This document shows positions 1-7,012 of a stretch of 10,478 nt of DNA, piece by piece. Within the stretch, counting starts at the first letter, position 1. The number at the start of each line of letters is the position of its first letter. Source of the DNA: Dehalococcoidia bacterium (lineage in GTDB: Bacteria; Chloroflexota; Dehalococcoidia; GIF9; AB-539-J10); the NCBI GenBank assembly GCA_004376695.1, contig SOJB01000112.1, forward strand, positions 1 to 10,478. The letters run 5' to 3'. Made by a program: the position numbers and the translations under genes. The notes below the pieces were generated by a model. That model had not been told where the DNA came from, did not search any database, and was given only the letters and a program-made list of their open reading frames with translations.

Positions 1-155
1 AGGGCCACCTGGATGCTACCGTCCTTGTCGAGATTACTTCCTCCCGATAAATCGGGACTCGCAATACGCGGTTCCGTTCGGCCTGTCACCTCCAAGTCTC
101 TACGATTACTCTCATTACGAAGCACGGCCACCCGACAAACCGGGCGACTACACGT
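1..155 (-). promoter_or_regulatory. structured 5' leader, weakly T-box-like
   Basis: Read on the minus strand, the stretch after the promoter at 162-190 has no convincing open reading frame. It contains GGAACCGCG (about 67-75), which matches the 3' part of the conserved T-box core. About 10 nt further on is a hairpin whose arms TCCCGAT and ATCGGGA flank a TT centre (about 42-57). Against a true T-box, the base before GG is C rather than the U needed to pair with the tRNA CCA end, the usual AGGG arm is missing, and the leader is short. It could equally be an unrelated structured leader or an intergenic repeat. The gene it would control lies left of position 1. Confidence 0.2.
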
Positions 156-161
156 GTCAAT

Positions 162-190
162 TGTATAGTGCGATCCCAGTCTACTGTCAA
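162..190 (-). promoter_or_regulatory. sigma-70 type promoter reading leftward out of the window
   Basis: On the minus strand a perfect TTGACA (-35, positions 185-190) is followed after 17 nt by TATACA (-10, positions 162-167). A TACAAT in the same stretch would give a 19-nt spacer. Transcription would start near position 155 and run left through a structured leader. It lies about 95 bp beyond the stop codon of the regulator gene on the same strand, so it probably serves the next gene, which is off the window. Confidence 0.55.
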
Positions 191-283
191 TAGGCCTTCA
201 GTACTGGTAGGGGAGTTCCTGCGGGAGGCAGGCAATGCTGACACTTATGCAGATGGCTATGAGGCTAGCCTGGATTCGGGGGG

Positions 284-958
284 CTATGACTTCTGTTCCG
301 GCGAAATCCAGCCACTGCGCAAGGCGAGAGCAACGGCGTGGGCTCTATCATTGGCGTTCAGCTTACGAAGGATAGCGCTTACGTGGTTCTTGATCGTTTG
401 CTCGCTGATTTCCAGCATGTAGGCGATTTCCTTGTTTGAGTTCCCCTCGGCAACGTGGGTTAGAATCTGCGTCTCCCTTTTGGTGAGGGGGGCGGCTATG
501 CCTTCCAGGGTTCTCTTGAGACCTCGAAACTGGTTCAGTACCTGCTTAGCAACCATGGGTCGGGTCATCACGCTTTCATTGATGGGATATTCGCCGGCAC
601 GCGCCCGTCTTATAGTGCTGGCCAGCTCTTCGGTACCGGTGTTCTTGTTGAGGCAGGCCACGGCTGCGGTCTTAATAACCTCGAAAAGCTCGGTATCATC
701 AGGCGCAGGACTCAGCACTATTACCTTGGTATTCGGGTAGTGTTGGGCAATCTTTCTACCCAGATCAATCCCGCTGAGGCTGGCCAGGTCGGAGCCCAAG
801 AGAGCGACATCGGGGAGATAATTCTCAATCACCTCCAGGGCGTCCTGAGTCGGGTCGCACTCCAGTACTTCCATGTCCGACTGGGAGGAAAGCGCCTCAC
901 GCACACCGGCCCTGAAAAACGCCTGCTCATCGATTACCATCACCTTGATCTTGTCCAA
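284..958 (-). CDS. NarL/FixJ-type DNA-binding regulator with degenerate receiver domain
   Basis: This 224-residue cytoplasmic transcription regulator has an N-terminal receiver-like domain (about 4-120) and a C-terminal LuxR/NarL helix-turn-helix (about 157-217, with LTKRETQIL and the recognition region SEQTIKNHVSAILRKL). The length is normal for the family. In the receiver the acidic pair D10/E11, S83 and K105 are present. At the phospho-acceptor position, aligned with Asp59 of NarL, there is G55 (codon GGC). The usual MPxMxG loop that follows reads LASLSG. Phosphorylation control is therefore probably lost (inference). The start is a TTG codon at 956-958, chosen because an excellent AGGAGG lies 6 nt upstream. 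The gene is divergent from the winged-helix gene at 1140, with a shared promoter region. No sensor kinase is adjacent. DNA binding looks intact; the target genes are unknown. Confidence 0.9.
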   Translation of the reverse strand: MDKIKVMVIDEQAFFRAGVREALSSQSDMEVLECDPTQDALEVIENYLPDVALLGSDLASLSGIDLGRKIAQHYPNTKVIVLSPAPDDTELFEVIKTAAVACLNKNTGTEELASTIRRARAGEYPINESVMTRPMVAKQVLNQFRGLKRTLEGIAAPLTKRETQILTHVAEGNSNKEIAYMLEISEQTIKNHVSAILRKLNANDRAHAVALALRSGWISPEQKS

Positions 959-1032
959 TAGATACCTCCTGATCGGGTTCTACATCTCCTGAACTCGTAG
1001 TTCGCCTCTTGGAGAACCGGTCTTGAGTTCAT

Positions 1033-1059
1033 ATTATATCACTGCTCCTGCACTGTCAA
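1033..1059 (-). promoter_or_regulatory. promoter of the NarL-type regulator
   Basis: On the minus strand a perfect TTGACA (1054-1059) and a perfect TATAAT (1033-1038) are separated by 15 nt, slightly shorter than optimal. Transcription from about 1026 would give a leader of roughly 68 nt before the TTG start at 958. The leader contains GAACT-CGT-AGTTC (991-1003), a small inverted repeat that could be an operator or a short hairpin. Confidence 0.65.
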
Positions 1060-1073
1060 GCATCCCGGGGGGC

Positions 1074-1101
1074 TTGACAAATCGTGTCGGTACAGTATAA
1101 T
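1074..1101 (+). promoter_or_regulatory. full-consensus sigma-70 promoter of the winged-helix gene
   Basis: TTGACA (1074-1079) and TATAAT (1096-1101) both match consensus exactly, with a 16-nt spacer. Transcription would start near 1108, about 32 nt before the ATG at 1140. Its -35 box is 14 bp from the -35 box of the divergent promoter, and the two boxes form an inverted repeat. Confidence 0.85.
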
Positions 1102-1139
1102 GGTAACGGGTCAAAAGTAATAGGAAGTCTGGCGGGACA

Positions 1140-1415
1140 ATGAATCGACGCAGGTCCAACATAGAGATAATAGCTGATATGCTGAGGGTGGGGGAGAATG
1201 GTGCTGGGAAGACCCAGATTATGTACAGCGCCAATATGAGCTATGCCCAGATACAGACGTACCTGGGTTTCCTCTTGAGTCACGGGTTCGTTAACAAGGT
1301 GCATGTTGGTAACCCAGCGGTTACCTATCGGGTTACGGAGAAGGGCGGACAGCTGCTCAAGAACATAGAGGGCATAATGGAAATACTCGAGTTCCAAAAC
1401 GGCAATGGAGCTTGA
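1140..1415 (+). CDS. small winged helix-turn-helix DNA-binding protein
   Basis: The 91-residue protein has the pattern of the stand-alone winged-helix family common in archaea and Dehalococcoidia (Pfam HTH_45-like, assigned from memory). An N-terminal helix rich in Ile and Leu (IEIIADMLRV) leads to GKTQIMYSANMSYAQIQTYL, which forms the helix-turn-helix. This is followed by LSHGFV and the wing with YRVTEKGGQLL. The basic start MNRRRS fits DNA binding. The protein is only the domain, so it probably acts as a dimer (inference). The ATG at 1140 lies about 32 nt after the predicted transcription start. GGCGGGA (1131-1137) and AGGAAG (1122-1127) are possible but imperfect ribosome sites. A ribbon-helix-helix gene follows 100 bp downstream, probably on the same transcript. 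The target is unknown; autoregulation or control of the divergent regulator is plausible. Confidence 0.8.
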   Translation: MNRRRSNIEIIADMLRVGENGAGKTQIMYSANMSYAQIQTYLGFLLSHGFVNKVHVGNPAVTYRVTEKGGQLLKNIEGIMEILEFQNGNGA

Positions 1416-1423
1416 GGCTTGAA

Positions 1424-1490
1424 TGCTGCGTAGTCGCAGAGGGGTGCCTGAAACTAGATAGAGGTCACCCCTTGTTCTACATAGGAACAA
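1424..1490 (+). other. cluster of small hairpins between two regulator genes
   Basis: Three inverted repeats lie in a row: CTGCG-TAGT-CGCAG (1426-1439); AGGGGTG (1440-1446) with CACCCCT (1466-1472); and TTGTTC-TACATAG-GAACAA (1472-1490). None is followed by a T-run, so they are not convincing terminators. They may be RNA processing or stability elements, or influence translation of the gene at 1516. The last hairpin ends immediately before an AGGAG. Confidence 0.35.
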
Positions 1491-1499
1491 AGGAGCACC

Positions 1500-1523
1500 A
1501 TGATAGGAGAGGTACATGTCTGA
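1500..1523 (+). CDS. possible 7-codon leader ORF overlapping the next start
   Basis: ATG at 1500 is preceded at 4 nt by AAAGGAG (1489-1495) and reads MIGEVHV, then TGA at 1521-1523, overlapping the first codons of the ribbon-helix-helix gene (ATG at 1516) in another frame. It could couple translation or be chance; the downstream gene has its own purine-rich site (GGAGAGG). Confidence 0.2.
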   Translation: MIGEVHV

Positions 1524-1836
1524 AAGAAGAATGCTAATAGTAGATGCTGAGCTGGTGAAAAGAATAGATGATAATCGGGGCGATATGAGCCGGCCTGACT
1601 TCATCAACTTCCTTATCGAGAGTCAGCTGAAGGAAGAGACTAAGAAGCCAGGGGGCGTAACCCGAGAGGAATTTCACCAGCTTCAGGAAGGAACGAAGGA
1701 ATTGCTGCGCAGTTTCCTGGACTTCTTCATCAGCTACGGGTTGGAGCTAGGCAGGCAGCCGGCTGACGGCGAGTTCGAGCAGCTGTCACAGAAACTCCAA
1801 GGTCTGGGCGGCTCTGCCAAGCTAAAGGGTTCCTGA
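1516..1836 (+). CDS. ribbon-helix-helix DNA-binding protein
   Basis: This is a 106-residue protein. Residues 3-38 fit a ribbon-helix-helix (CopG/Arc-like) fold: a short beta strand (RRMLIVD), helix A (AELVKRIDDNRGD), a turn with the typical Ser-Arg (MSRPDF) and helix B (INFLIESQLKEE). Residues about 48-90 form a second helical, charged and aromatic segment (TREEFHQL, ELLRSFLDFFISYGLELG), which may be a dimerisation or partner-binding domain. No toxin gene follows, so I do not call it an antitoxin. The ATG at 1516 is preceded by GGAGAGG. It lies 100 bp behind the winged-helix gene with no promoter seen in the gap, so the two are probably co-transcribed. The target is unknown. Confidence 0.7.
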   Translation: MSERRMLIVDAELVKRIDDNRGDMSRPDFINFLIESQLKEETKKPGGVTREEFHQLQEGTKELLRSFLDFFISYGLELGRQPADGEFEQLSQKLQGLGGSAKLKGS

Positions 1837-2024
1837 TCTCCATTATCTGCATTCTCTCCTCGACCACATTTCTCACAGCTTCAAATAGAACTATCTTCTA
1901 GAACATAATCTCTTCCCAAGTTATCCCGCACCTTGTCATACTGTCTACACAGGACTGTCTTCTGTATTGTCATTGCGTTGAGCAACAGCTTCCCGTGGTG
2001 GCAAACAGGAACGGAGGTACAACT

Positions 2025-3698
2025 ATGACAAAGCCAATCGAACTGCTGCGTGATGGGAGGAAAGATGAGTTGTGGCAGATGTGCTGCGGTTTTCTCAACT
2101 TGAAGCTCGAGGAGTTCATGATCATTCAGAAGAGGTTGCTCCTCGAGCAAATCGGGATGTTGAAAGGCTGCGAGCTGGGGAGAAGGGTGATGCAGGGTGC
2201 CATGCCCGAGACAGTGCAGGAGTTCCGCGAGCAGGTACCTTTGACGACTTACGACGATTACTTACCCGAGCTTGTAGAAAGAAGCGAGGACTGGCTGCCG
2301 GCCAAGCCCGCAATGTGGGTGCATACCGTGGGGAGAGCTGGCGAGTACAATTTCAAGTGGGTGCCCCTGTCCGAGAGATTCCTGCATGAGTTCGAGCGGG
2401 TGGCTGGTGGTGTTGGCCTTCTTGCCTCCTGCAACGCCAAGGGCGACTTCCTGGCAAAGGAGCACCTGAAGACTCTGGCCACTATGAGTTCTCAGTACTA
2501 TGGTTCAGGCGTTGTGGGACATTTGATGCAACAAGCACTCGGCGTTGACTTTCTGCCTTCCAACTTCAACATGGGTGGCATGGCCTTCCAGGAGAAGATG
2601 AAGGCCGGGTTTCAGGAAGCACTATCTGAAGGGTTGGATGCGCTTGGTGGCTTGCCCTCTATCCTGGTCTATATCGGTGAGATGTTCAAGCAGGGACAGA
2701 TAAGTATAGACAGCCGGTTTGTACTGTCTCGCCCGAAGGCGTTTGCTCGCCTCGCGAGAGCACTGGTTCGGAGCAAACTCGCCCGTCGTCGCATGCTGCC
2801 AAGAGATTTGTGGTCGGCCAAGGTGATCGTGGGCGGAGGCGTGGACAGTGCGCTCTACCGAGACAGGGTGGAGGAACTATGGGGGAGACGTCCCCTGGAG
2901 GTATACGGCGGGACGGAAGGGGGACTATACGCGACGCAGACATGGGACTATGAAGACATGACCTTCATCCCCAACCTCAACTTCTTTGAGTTTATCCCGG
3001 AAAGAGAGCGGTTCAGGTGGGAACTGGACCACTCGTACCGGCCCAAGACTGTCCTGCTGGATGAGGTGAGAGAGGGAGAGAACTATGAGCTAGTCATCAC
3101 CAATTTTCACGGCGGCATTATGACTCGTTACAGGCTCGGTGATATGGTCAGGATAAGTTCACTGCGAAACAAGAAGCTTAATGTCGATATCCCCCAGATG
3201 GTATTCCATAGCCGTGTCGACGACCTCGTGGATATCGCCAGCCTCGGCCGGCTGACGGAGAGAACGATCTGGGAGGCAGTCGAAAACACCGGCATCCCCT
3301 ACGTAGATTGGGTGGCACGCAAAGAGATAATCGACAACAAGCCTGCTCTGCATGTGTATCTTGAGCTCAGAGGTGACTATATTGCCAGTGAAGAGAGCGT
3401 GGCGGTTGCGACGCGTGAGCAATTCCGAAGACTGGATAGGAGATATCGCTGCAATTTCTACAACCTTATGGGCGACATGGAGACCGTGCTTGGCTTAAAG
3501 CCGGTCGAGGTGACGCTGCTTCCGCGGGGAGCCTTCGCCGGCTACAACTCTCAACGCCGGGCGCAGGGCGCTGGTGTGGGTGGCATGAAGCAACCACATA
3601 TCAGCCCCTCCGAGGAAGTGCTCTCGCTGTTGAGGGTACCGAGGGTGAGGGTGGAGGCGGCGGCCGTAACTGAAGACGAACGTGTAAGTGCTCCGTGA
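2025..3698 (+). CDS. GH3-like acyl-adenylate-forming enzyme (ANL superfamily)
   Basis: This 557-residue protein resembles the GH3 auxin-responsive family. Those enzymes activate a carboxylic acid with ATP and then transfer it to an acceptor such as an amino acid. GH3-like marks are PLTTYDDY (72-79), a phosphate-loop-like stretch TVGRAGEYNFK (T101, G103, G106, K111), YGGTEGG (294-300, equivalent to the ATP-binding YGATE motif), MTRYRLGD (366-373) and a C-terminal GMKQPH with K522. The phosphate loop is far from the usual Ser/Thr/Gly-rich form, although a Thr, two Gly and the Lys remain. The substrate cannot be read from the sequence. The protein has no signal peptide and is probably cytoplasmic. 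An in-frame GTG at 1995 exists, but GGAGGT (2013-2018), 6 nt before the ATG at 2025, decides the start. I found no clear promoter in 1837-2024. A strong hairpin follows the gene. Confidence 0.8.
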   Translation: MTKPIELLRDGRKDELWQMCCGFLNLKLEEFMIIQKRLLLEQIGMLKGCELGRRVMQGAMPETVQEFREQVPLTTYDDYLPELVERSEDWLPAKPAMWVHTVGRAGEYNFKWVPLSERFLHEFERVAGGVGLLASCNAKGDFLAKEHLKTLATMSSQYYGSGVVGHLMQQALGVDFLPSNFNMGGMAFQEKMKAGFQEALSEGLDALGGLPSILVYIGEMFKQGQISIDSRFVLSRPKAFARLARALVRSKLARRRMLPRDLWSAKVIVGGGVDSALYRDRVEELWGRRPLEVYGGTEGGLYATQTWDYEDMTFIPNLNFFEFIPERERFRWELDHSYRPKTVLLDEVREGENYELVITNFHGGIMTRYRLGDMVRISSLRNKKLNVDIPQMVFHSRVDDLVDIASLGRLTERTIWEAVENTGIPYVDWVARKEIIDNKPALHVYLELRGDYIASEESVAVATREQFRRLDRRYRCNFYNLMGDMETVLGLKPVEVTLLPRGAFAGYNSQRRAQGAGVGGMKQPHISPSEEVLSLLRVPRVRVEAAAVTEDERVSAP

Positions 3699-3736
3699 CG
3701 TTTGCGTAGTTCGGGCGCAATCGGGACCTTTGGCAG

Positions 3737-3776
3737 AGACGAAGAAGGCGAGGCTAGAACCTCGCCTTCTTCGTCT
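3737..3776 (+). terminator. perfect 17-bp hairpin, probable terminator of the GH3-like gene
   Basis: The arms 3737-3753 and 3760-3776 are perfectly complementary over 17 bp, with a 6-nt loop (CTAGAA). It lies 38 bp after the stop codon. The downstream tract (ATTACTC) is only weakly T-rich, so termination may be inefficient or the hairpin may protect the 3' end. Being symmetrical, it could act in either direction. Confidence 0.6.
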
Positions 3777-3851
3777 ATTACTCTGAGCTCATGGCAGATT
3801 CTTCTGCGGCAGCTCACACAGAGTACTTTCGGGCCATTACCAAAGTCCTTC

Positions 3852-3880
3852 TTGACAGTTTGCGGATTTACATCAATAAT
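3852..3880 (+). promoter_or_regulatory. promoter of the GGDEF/HD-GYP gene
   Basis: TTGACA (3852-3857, perfect) and AATAAT (3875-3880, 5 of 6) are separated by 17 nt. Transcription would start near 3887, only about 20 nt before the GTG at 3907. That is just room for the ribosome site GAGGGTGAT (3895-3903), which matches the 16S anti-SD region well. Confidence 0.75.
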
Positions 3881-3906
3881 AGCTTTGTGCTATAGAGGGT
3901 GATATT

Positions 3907-6900
3907 GTGAGCGTCCATGCGTTAGTTCCCTTAGTTGCCGCGGTTGCCTATGTGCCCTTACTTGTCATCCTCGTGTCTAACCGACCCTGGCAACGAAAGC
4001 ACTGGCTTTTCTTCCTGTTCCTTATCGCGGCCCTCTCGTGGAGCTTGAGCACCTTCCTCAGCATGCGTAACCCGCTAATGGAAGGCAAGGAACTGGAAGT
4101 CAAGATCGTCGTCTGTACCTCCGTGTGGATGCTGGTCCAGTTTCATTACTTCGTTTCCTCTTACTACCGCCCCGAACGCATCAAGATCCCTCTGGCCTCT
4201 CTCTTTCTGACAGCCACCGTTATCCTGGCGATATTGGGCCGCATCCCAAGGAACGTCGATGTCGCGGCGGGTGCCATCAGGGTTGAGTACGGCCCCTGGA
4301 TTATTGCTATAGGCCTCCTGTTTCTTCTTGTCGTGGGTGCCAGAGATGTACGTTTGTTGCTAGCGAGGCGGAACATCTCATCCGACCCCGGAGAGCGCAA
4401 CGAGATTGTCTATCTGCTGGTTGGCATTGCCATCATCACGATATCGATCCTTGGCTCGCTTGGTCCTCGCGGAGGCGAATTCCCGGTGAGTCATGTGGGC
4501 AATCTCGTCATTGCCTGTGTCCTGACGTACGCTGTTGTCAGTCGTCACCTGCTGGACGTGAGGGTCATGTTCCGCACGGCCTTCATCAACGTGGTTCTCT
4601 ACGGCACCGGGCTTGCCATAGTGCTACTGGTCTTCTGGCTCGCTCATGGCCTCGGAGGAATTGAGCCCAGCCTTGAGTCTTCGGCAATAGCCATCGGTCT
4701 GGGGATTCCGGCCATCCTCATCTTGGTTCATACGGTGGGTGCACGCTGGCGACCGAGAATGGAGGAGGCCTTCGTCGGCGAGAGATACGCCCACCGCCGG
4801 CGACTGTCTCAGTTCATCACCAGGATACACGATGTTCCGGCCATGGAGCAGTTCGGTAAAGACTTCGTTGCCCTGCTTTCTGAATCTGTTGAGTGTGAGA
4901 GGGCTTGCCTGCTGTTGCCACAAGCCGAGGACGGAGCCTTTATCGCCCGGTTTGTCTACCCTCCTGTGCAGGATAATCCCATGAGGGAGTTGAGATTGAT
5001 GGCGGATAGCCCTGTTGTAACCTGGCTGAAGCGAGAGAACAGCGTACTACCGGAAAGGAATCTCGCTATTCTGCCTGAATTCCAGTCTATATGGCAGGAA
5101 GAACGGAATAATATACGATTGGCAGAGGTCAGGATATTCATTCCCTTAGTAAACAGGGGGGAAATCGCCGCCGTTCTGGCCATAAGCGAGAGGCAGGATG
5201 GGAAGTTCTACACCGTGGAAGATGTCCACCTGTTGGAGTCCATCACAACCCAGGTGGCAGCGAGTCTGGAAAAGGAGTATTACAATGAGCAATTGCAGGA
5301 GCAGGACAAGGAAATAAACCTGCTTAACCGCCTGACCATAATCGTAACGTCCAGCATGAGCATTAACTCGATATTCGAGGGCTTTGTCGGGGAGCTAAGG
5401 AATATGATTGATTTCGACTGGGCAGCTATTGCCGTAGTTGACGGAGACGAGCTTTATATTCTCGCTCTGTCGAGCAGCATCGGTTCTCCCTGGCAGGGCG
5501 ACGACAGGATACCCCTGGAAGGGACGGCTGCGGAGTGGGTATGCCGGGAGGGCAGGATCGTATATGAGCGTGATCTGGCACAACATACGAGATTCGTGAC
5601 GGGGAAGCATCACCTGGAGCATGGGGTTCGCTCTATCGTACATCTACCCCTGAAGATCAAGGAGCAGTGTATCGGCAGTCTGGTTGTAGCCAGCCGGCAA
5701 CGTGATGCGTTTGATGCCAAGCAGATAAGGCTTTTGGGGCAGGTGGCTCTGCAGATCGCAACCCCTATAGAGAACTCTCAGCTTTATGCGCGGGCCGAAC
5801 AGAGGTCTCGTGTTGATGAGCTTACCGGACTGTTCAACCGCCGTCATTTTGAGGAACGGGTCAAGGAAGAGATTTCACGGCATGGTCGCCATGGCGATGA
5901 TTTCTCCATATTCCTGCTCGACCTGGATAACTTCAAGACCTATAATGATATATATGGGCATCCCTCAGGGGATACTCTCCTGAATCACATAGCGAAGGTT
6001 ATCAGGAACTCTGTCAGGAGTGCAGACCAGGCTTTCCGCTATGGGGGCGATGAGTTTATTGTCATCTTGCCTCAGTCAGATATGAATGATGCCCATGTCG
6101 TAGCTGAGCGAGTTCGGAAAAGCATTGCCCGTGAGATGAAAGAAAAGGAGATCGCTGTAACTTGCAGCATAGGTATAGCTAGTTATCCTTCAGATGGGGT
6201 AATATCGGGTGAGCTTGTTACCGTGGCTGATACTGCTCTCTATTTCGCCAAGCGAACCGGAGGTGATCGAGTTTATCTCTCCTCCAAGGTTTTGTCCGAA
6301 CCGCTGGACGATGCGGGAGTTTATGCCAGGCATAACGGTTTGAGCACTGTTTATGCCTTAGCTTCCACAGTGGAGGCGAGGGACCCCTACACGTACGGTC
6401 ATTCCAGAAGAGTCAACGCTTATGCGGTCGCCTTGGCGGAGAAGATTGGACTTCCTCCCGACCAGGTATCCAGGGTGAGCACCGCTGCTTTGCTTCACGA
6501 CATTGGCAAGATCGGGATTCCTGACAGAGTGCTTAACAAGAAAGGAAAGCTCAGTAAGGAAGACTGGGATGCGATTAAGGCTCATCCTAAGCTGGGGGCA
6601 ACGATCGTCGGTAACATGCCTAATCTAGTTCCCTGCGTAAGCAGCATTTTGCATCACCATGAGAGGTGGGATGGTGGCGGGTATCCTGAAGGGCTGAAGG
6701 GGGAGGAGATTTCTATAGAGGCCCGCATCCTTGCCATTGCCGATAGCTTTGAGGCTATGAGTTCTGCTCGACCTTACCGCCCTGCTCTGTGCAACGAAAA
6801 GGTGATGAAGGAGTTGCGGCGTTGTGCCGGGTCTCAGTTTGACCCCCAGCTCGTGCAGGTTTTCATCCGAGTTGTCGAAGAGGGATTCCCTGAGAAGGTG

Positions 6901-6930
6901 AAGATAGGTCAGAACCCATCCGCTGAATAA
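3907..6930 (+). CDS. membrane sensor with GAF-GAF-GGDEF-HD-GYP domains (c-di-GMP synthesis and degradation)
   Basis: This 1007-residue protein starts at GTG 3907 behind GAGGGTGAT. The N-terminus has about nine hydrophobic segments (roughly 4-25, 31-53, 65-87, 94-113, 131-150, 167-185, 197-212, 228-247, 260-277) like the 7TM-type sensor module of some histidine kinases, including the RHLLDVR motif after segment 7. Two GAF-like domains follow (about 299-455 and 470-627). The GGDEF diguanylate cyclase domain (637-790) has DLDNFK, an exact GGDEF (713-717) and an intact inhibitory site RSAD (704-707). The HD-GYP phosphodiesterase domain (about 820-990) has H832, HDIGK (864-868) and HHHERWDGGGYP (916-927), all intact. 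It should sit in the inner membrane with both enzyme domains in the cytoplasm. The direction of net c-di-GMP turnover and the signal sensed cannot be told. It has its own promoter; a methyltransferase gene follows after 82 bp. Confidence 0.93.
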   Translation: MSVHALVPLVAAVAYVPLLVILVSNRPWQRKHWLFFLFLIAALSWSLSTFLSMRNPLMEGKELEVKIVVCTSVWMLVQFHYFVSSYYRPERIKIPLASLFLTATVILAILGRIPRNVDVAAGAIRVEYGPWIIAIGLLFLLVVGARDVRLLLARRNISSDPGERNEIVYLLVGIAIITISILGSLGPRGGEFPVSHVGNLVIACVLTYAVVSRHLLDVRVMFRTAFINVVLYGTGLAIVLLVFWLAHGLGGIEPSLESSAIAIGLGIPAILILVHTVGARWRPRMEEAFVGERYAHRRRLSQFITRIHDVPAMEQFGKDFVALLSESVECERACLLLPQAEDGAFIARFVYPPVQDNPMRELRLMADSPVVTWLKRENSVLPERNLAILPEFQSIWQEERNNIRLAEVRIFIPLVNRGEIAAVLAISERQDGKFYTVEDVHLLESITTQVAASLEKEYYNEQLQEQDKEINLLNRLTIIVTSSMSINSIFEGFVGELRNMIDFDWAAIAVVDGDELYILALSSSIGSPWQGDDRIPLEGTAAEWVCREGRIVYERDLAQHTRFVTGKHHLEHGVRSIVHLPLKIKEQCIGSLVVASRQRDAFDAKQIRLLGQVALQIATPIENSQLYARAEQRSRVDELTGLFNRRHFEERVKEEISRHGRHGDDFSIFLLDLDNFKTYNDIYGHPSGDTLLNHIAKVIRNSVRSADQAFRYGGDEFIVILPQSDMNDAHVVAERVRKSIAREMKEKEIAVTCSIGIASYPSDGVISGELVTVADTALYFAKRTGGDRVYLSSKVLSEPLDDAGVYARHNGLSTVYALASTVEARDPYTYGHSRRVNAYAVALAEKIGLPPDQVSRVSTAALLHDIGKIGIPDRVLNKKGKLSKEDWDAIKAHPKLGATIVGNMPNLVPCVSSILHHHERWDGGGYPEGLKGEEISIEARILAIADSFEAMSSARPYRPALCNEKVMKELRRCAGSQFDPQLVQVFIRVVEEGFPEKVKIGQNPSAE

Positions 6931-6935
6931 GCGGA
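6919..6935 (+). other. small hairpin spanning the stop codon of the GGDEF/HD-GYP gene
   Basis: TCCGCT-GAATA-AGCGGA forms a 6-bp stem with a 5-nt loop, and the TAA stop lies across the loop and right arm. There is no T-tract, so it is not a standard intrinsic terminator. It may affect 3' stability or be chance. Confidence 0.25.
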
Positions 6936-7012
6936 GCTGTGCAATGAAGCCTTTCTGCAATGCAGTTTGCGACGTCGGCCTTCTCTCCTCGACTGAACAC
7001 TTGTGAGCTAAG

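Noticed and set aside
782..790. Asp57 as a substitute phospho-acceptor in the regulator
   Set aside because: It is two residues past the end of the third strand and would point away from the acidic pocket in the standard fold.
1056..1607. 183-codon open frame on the minus strand
   Set aside because: It lies opposite the winged-helix and ribbon-helix-helix genes, crosses the divergent promoters and shows no recognisable domain; the plus-strand genes have far better signals.
1995..2024. GTG at 1995 as start of the GH3-like gene
   Set aside because: GGAGGT at the right distance before the ATG at 2025 decides the start; the ten extra residues would contain the ribosome site itself.
1881..2150. 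Minus-strand 89-codon frame before and over the GH3-like start
   Set aside because: Half lies opposite the real gene and there is no recognisable domain or ribosome site.
3551..3817. Minus-strand frame with a Cys-rich VSCRRRIC stretch resembling a small zinc finger
   Set aside because: It lies across the terminator hairpin and the end of the GH3-like gene, lacks a convincing start and ribosome site, and has only a partial cysteine pattern.
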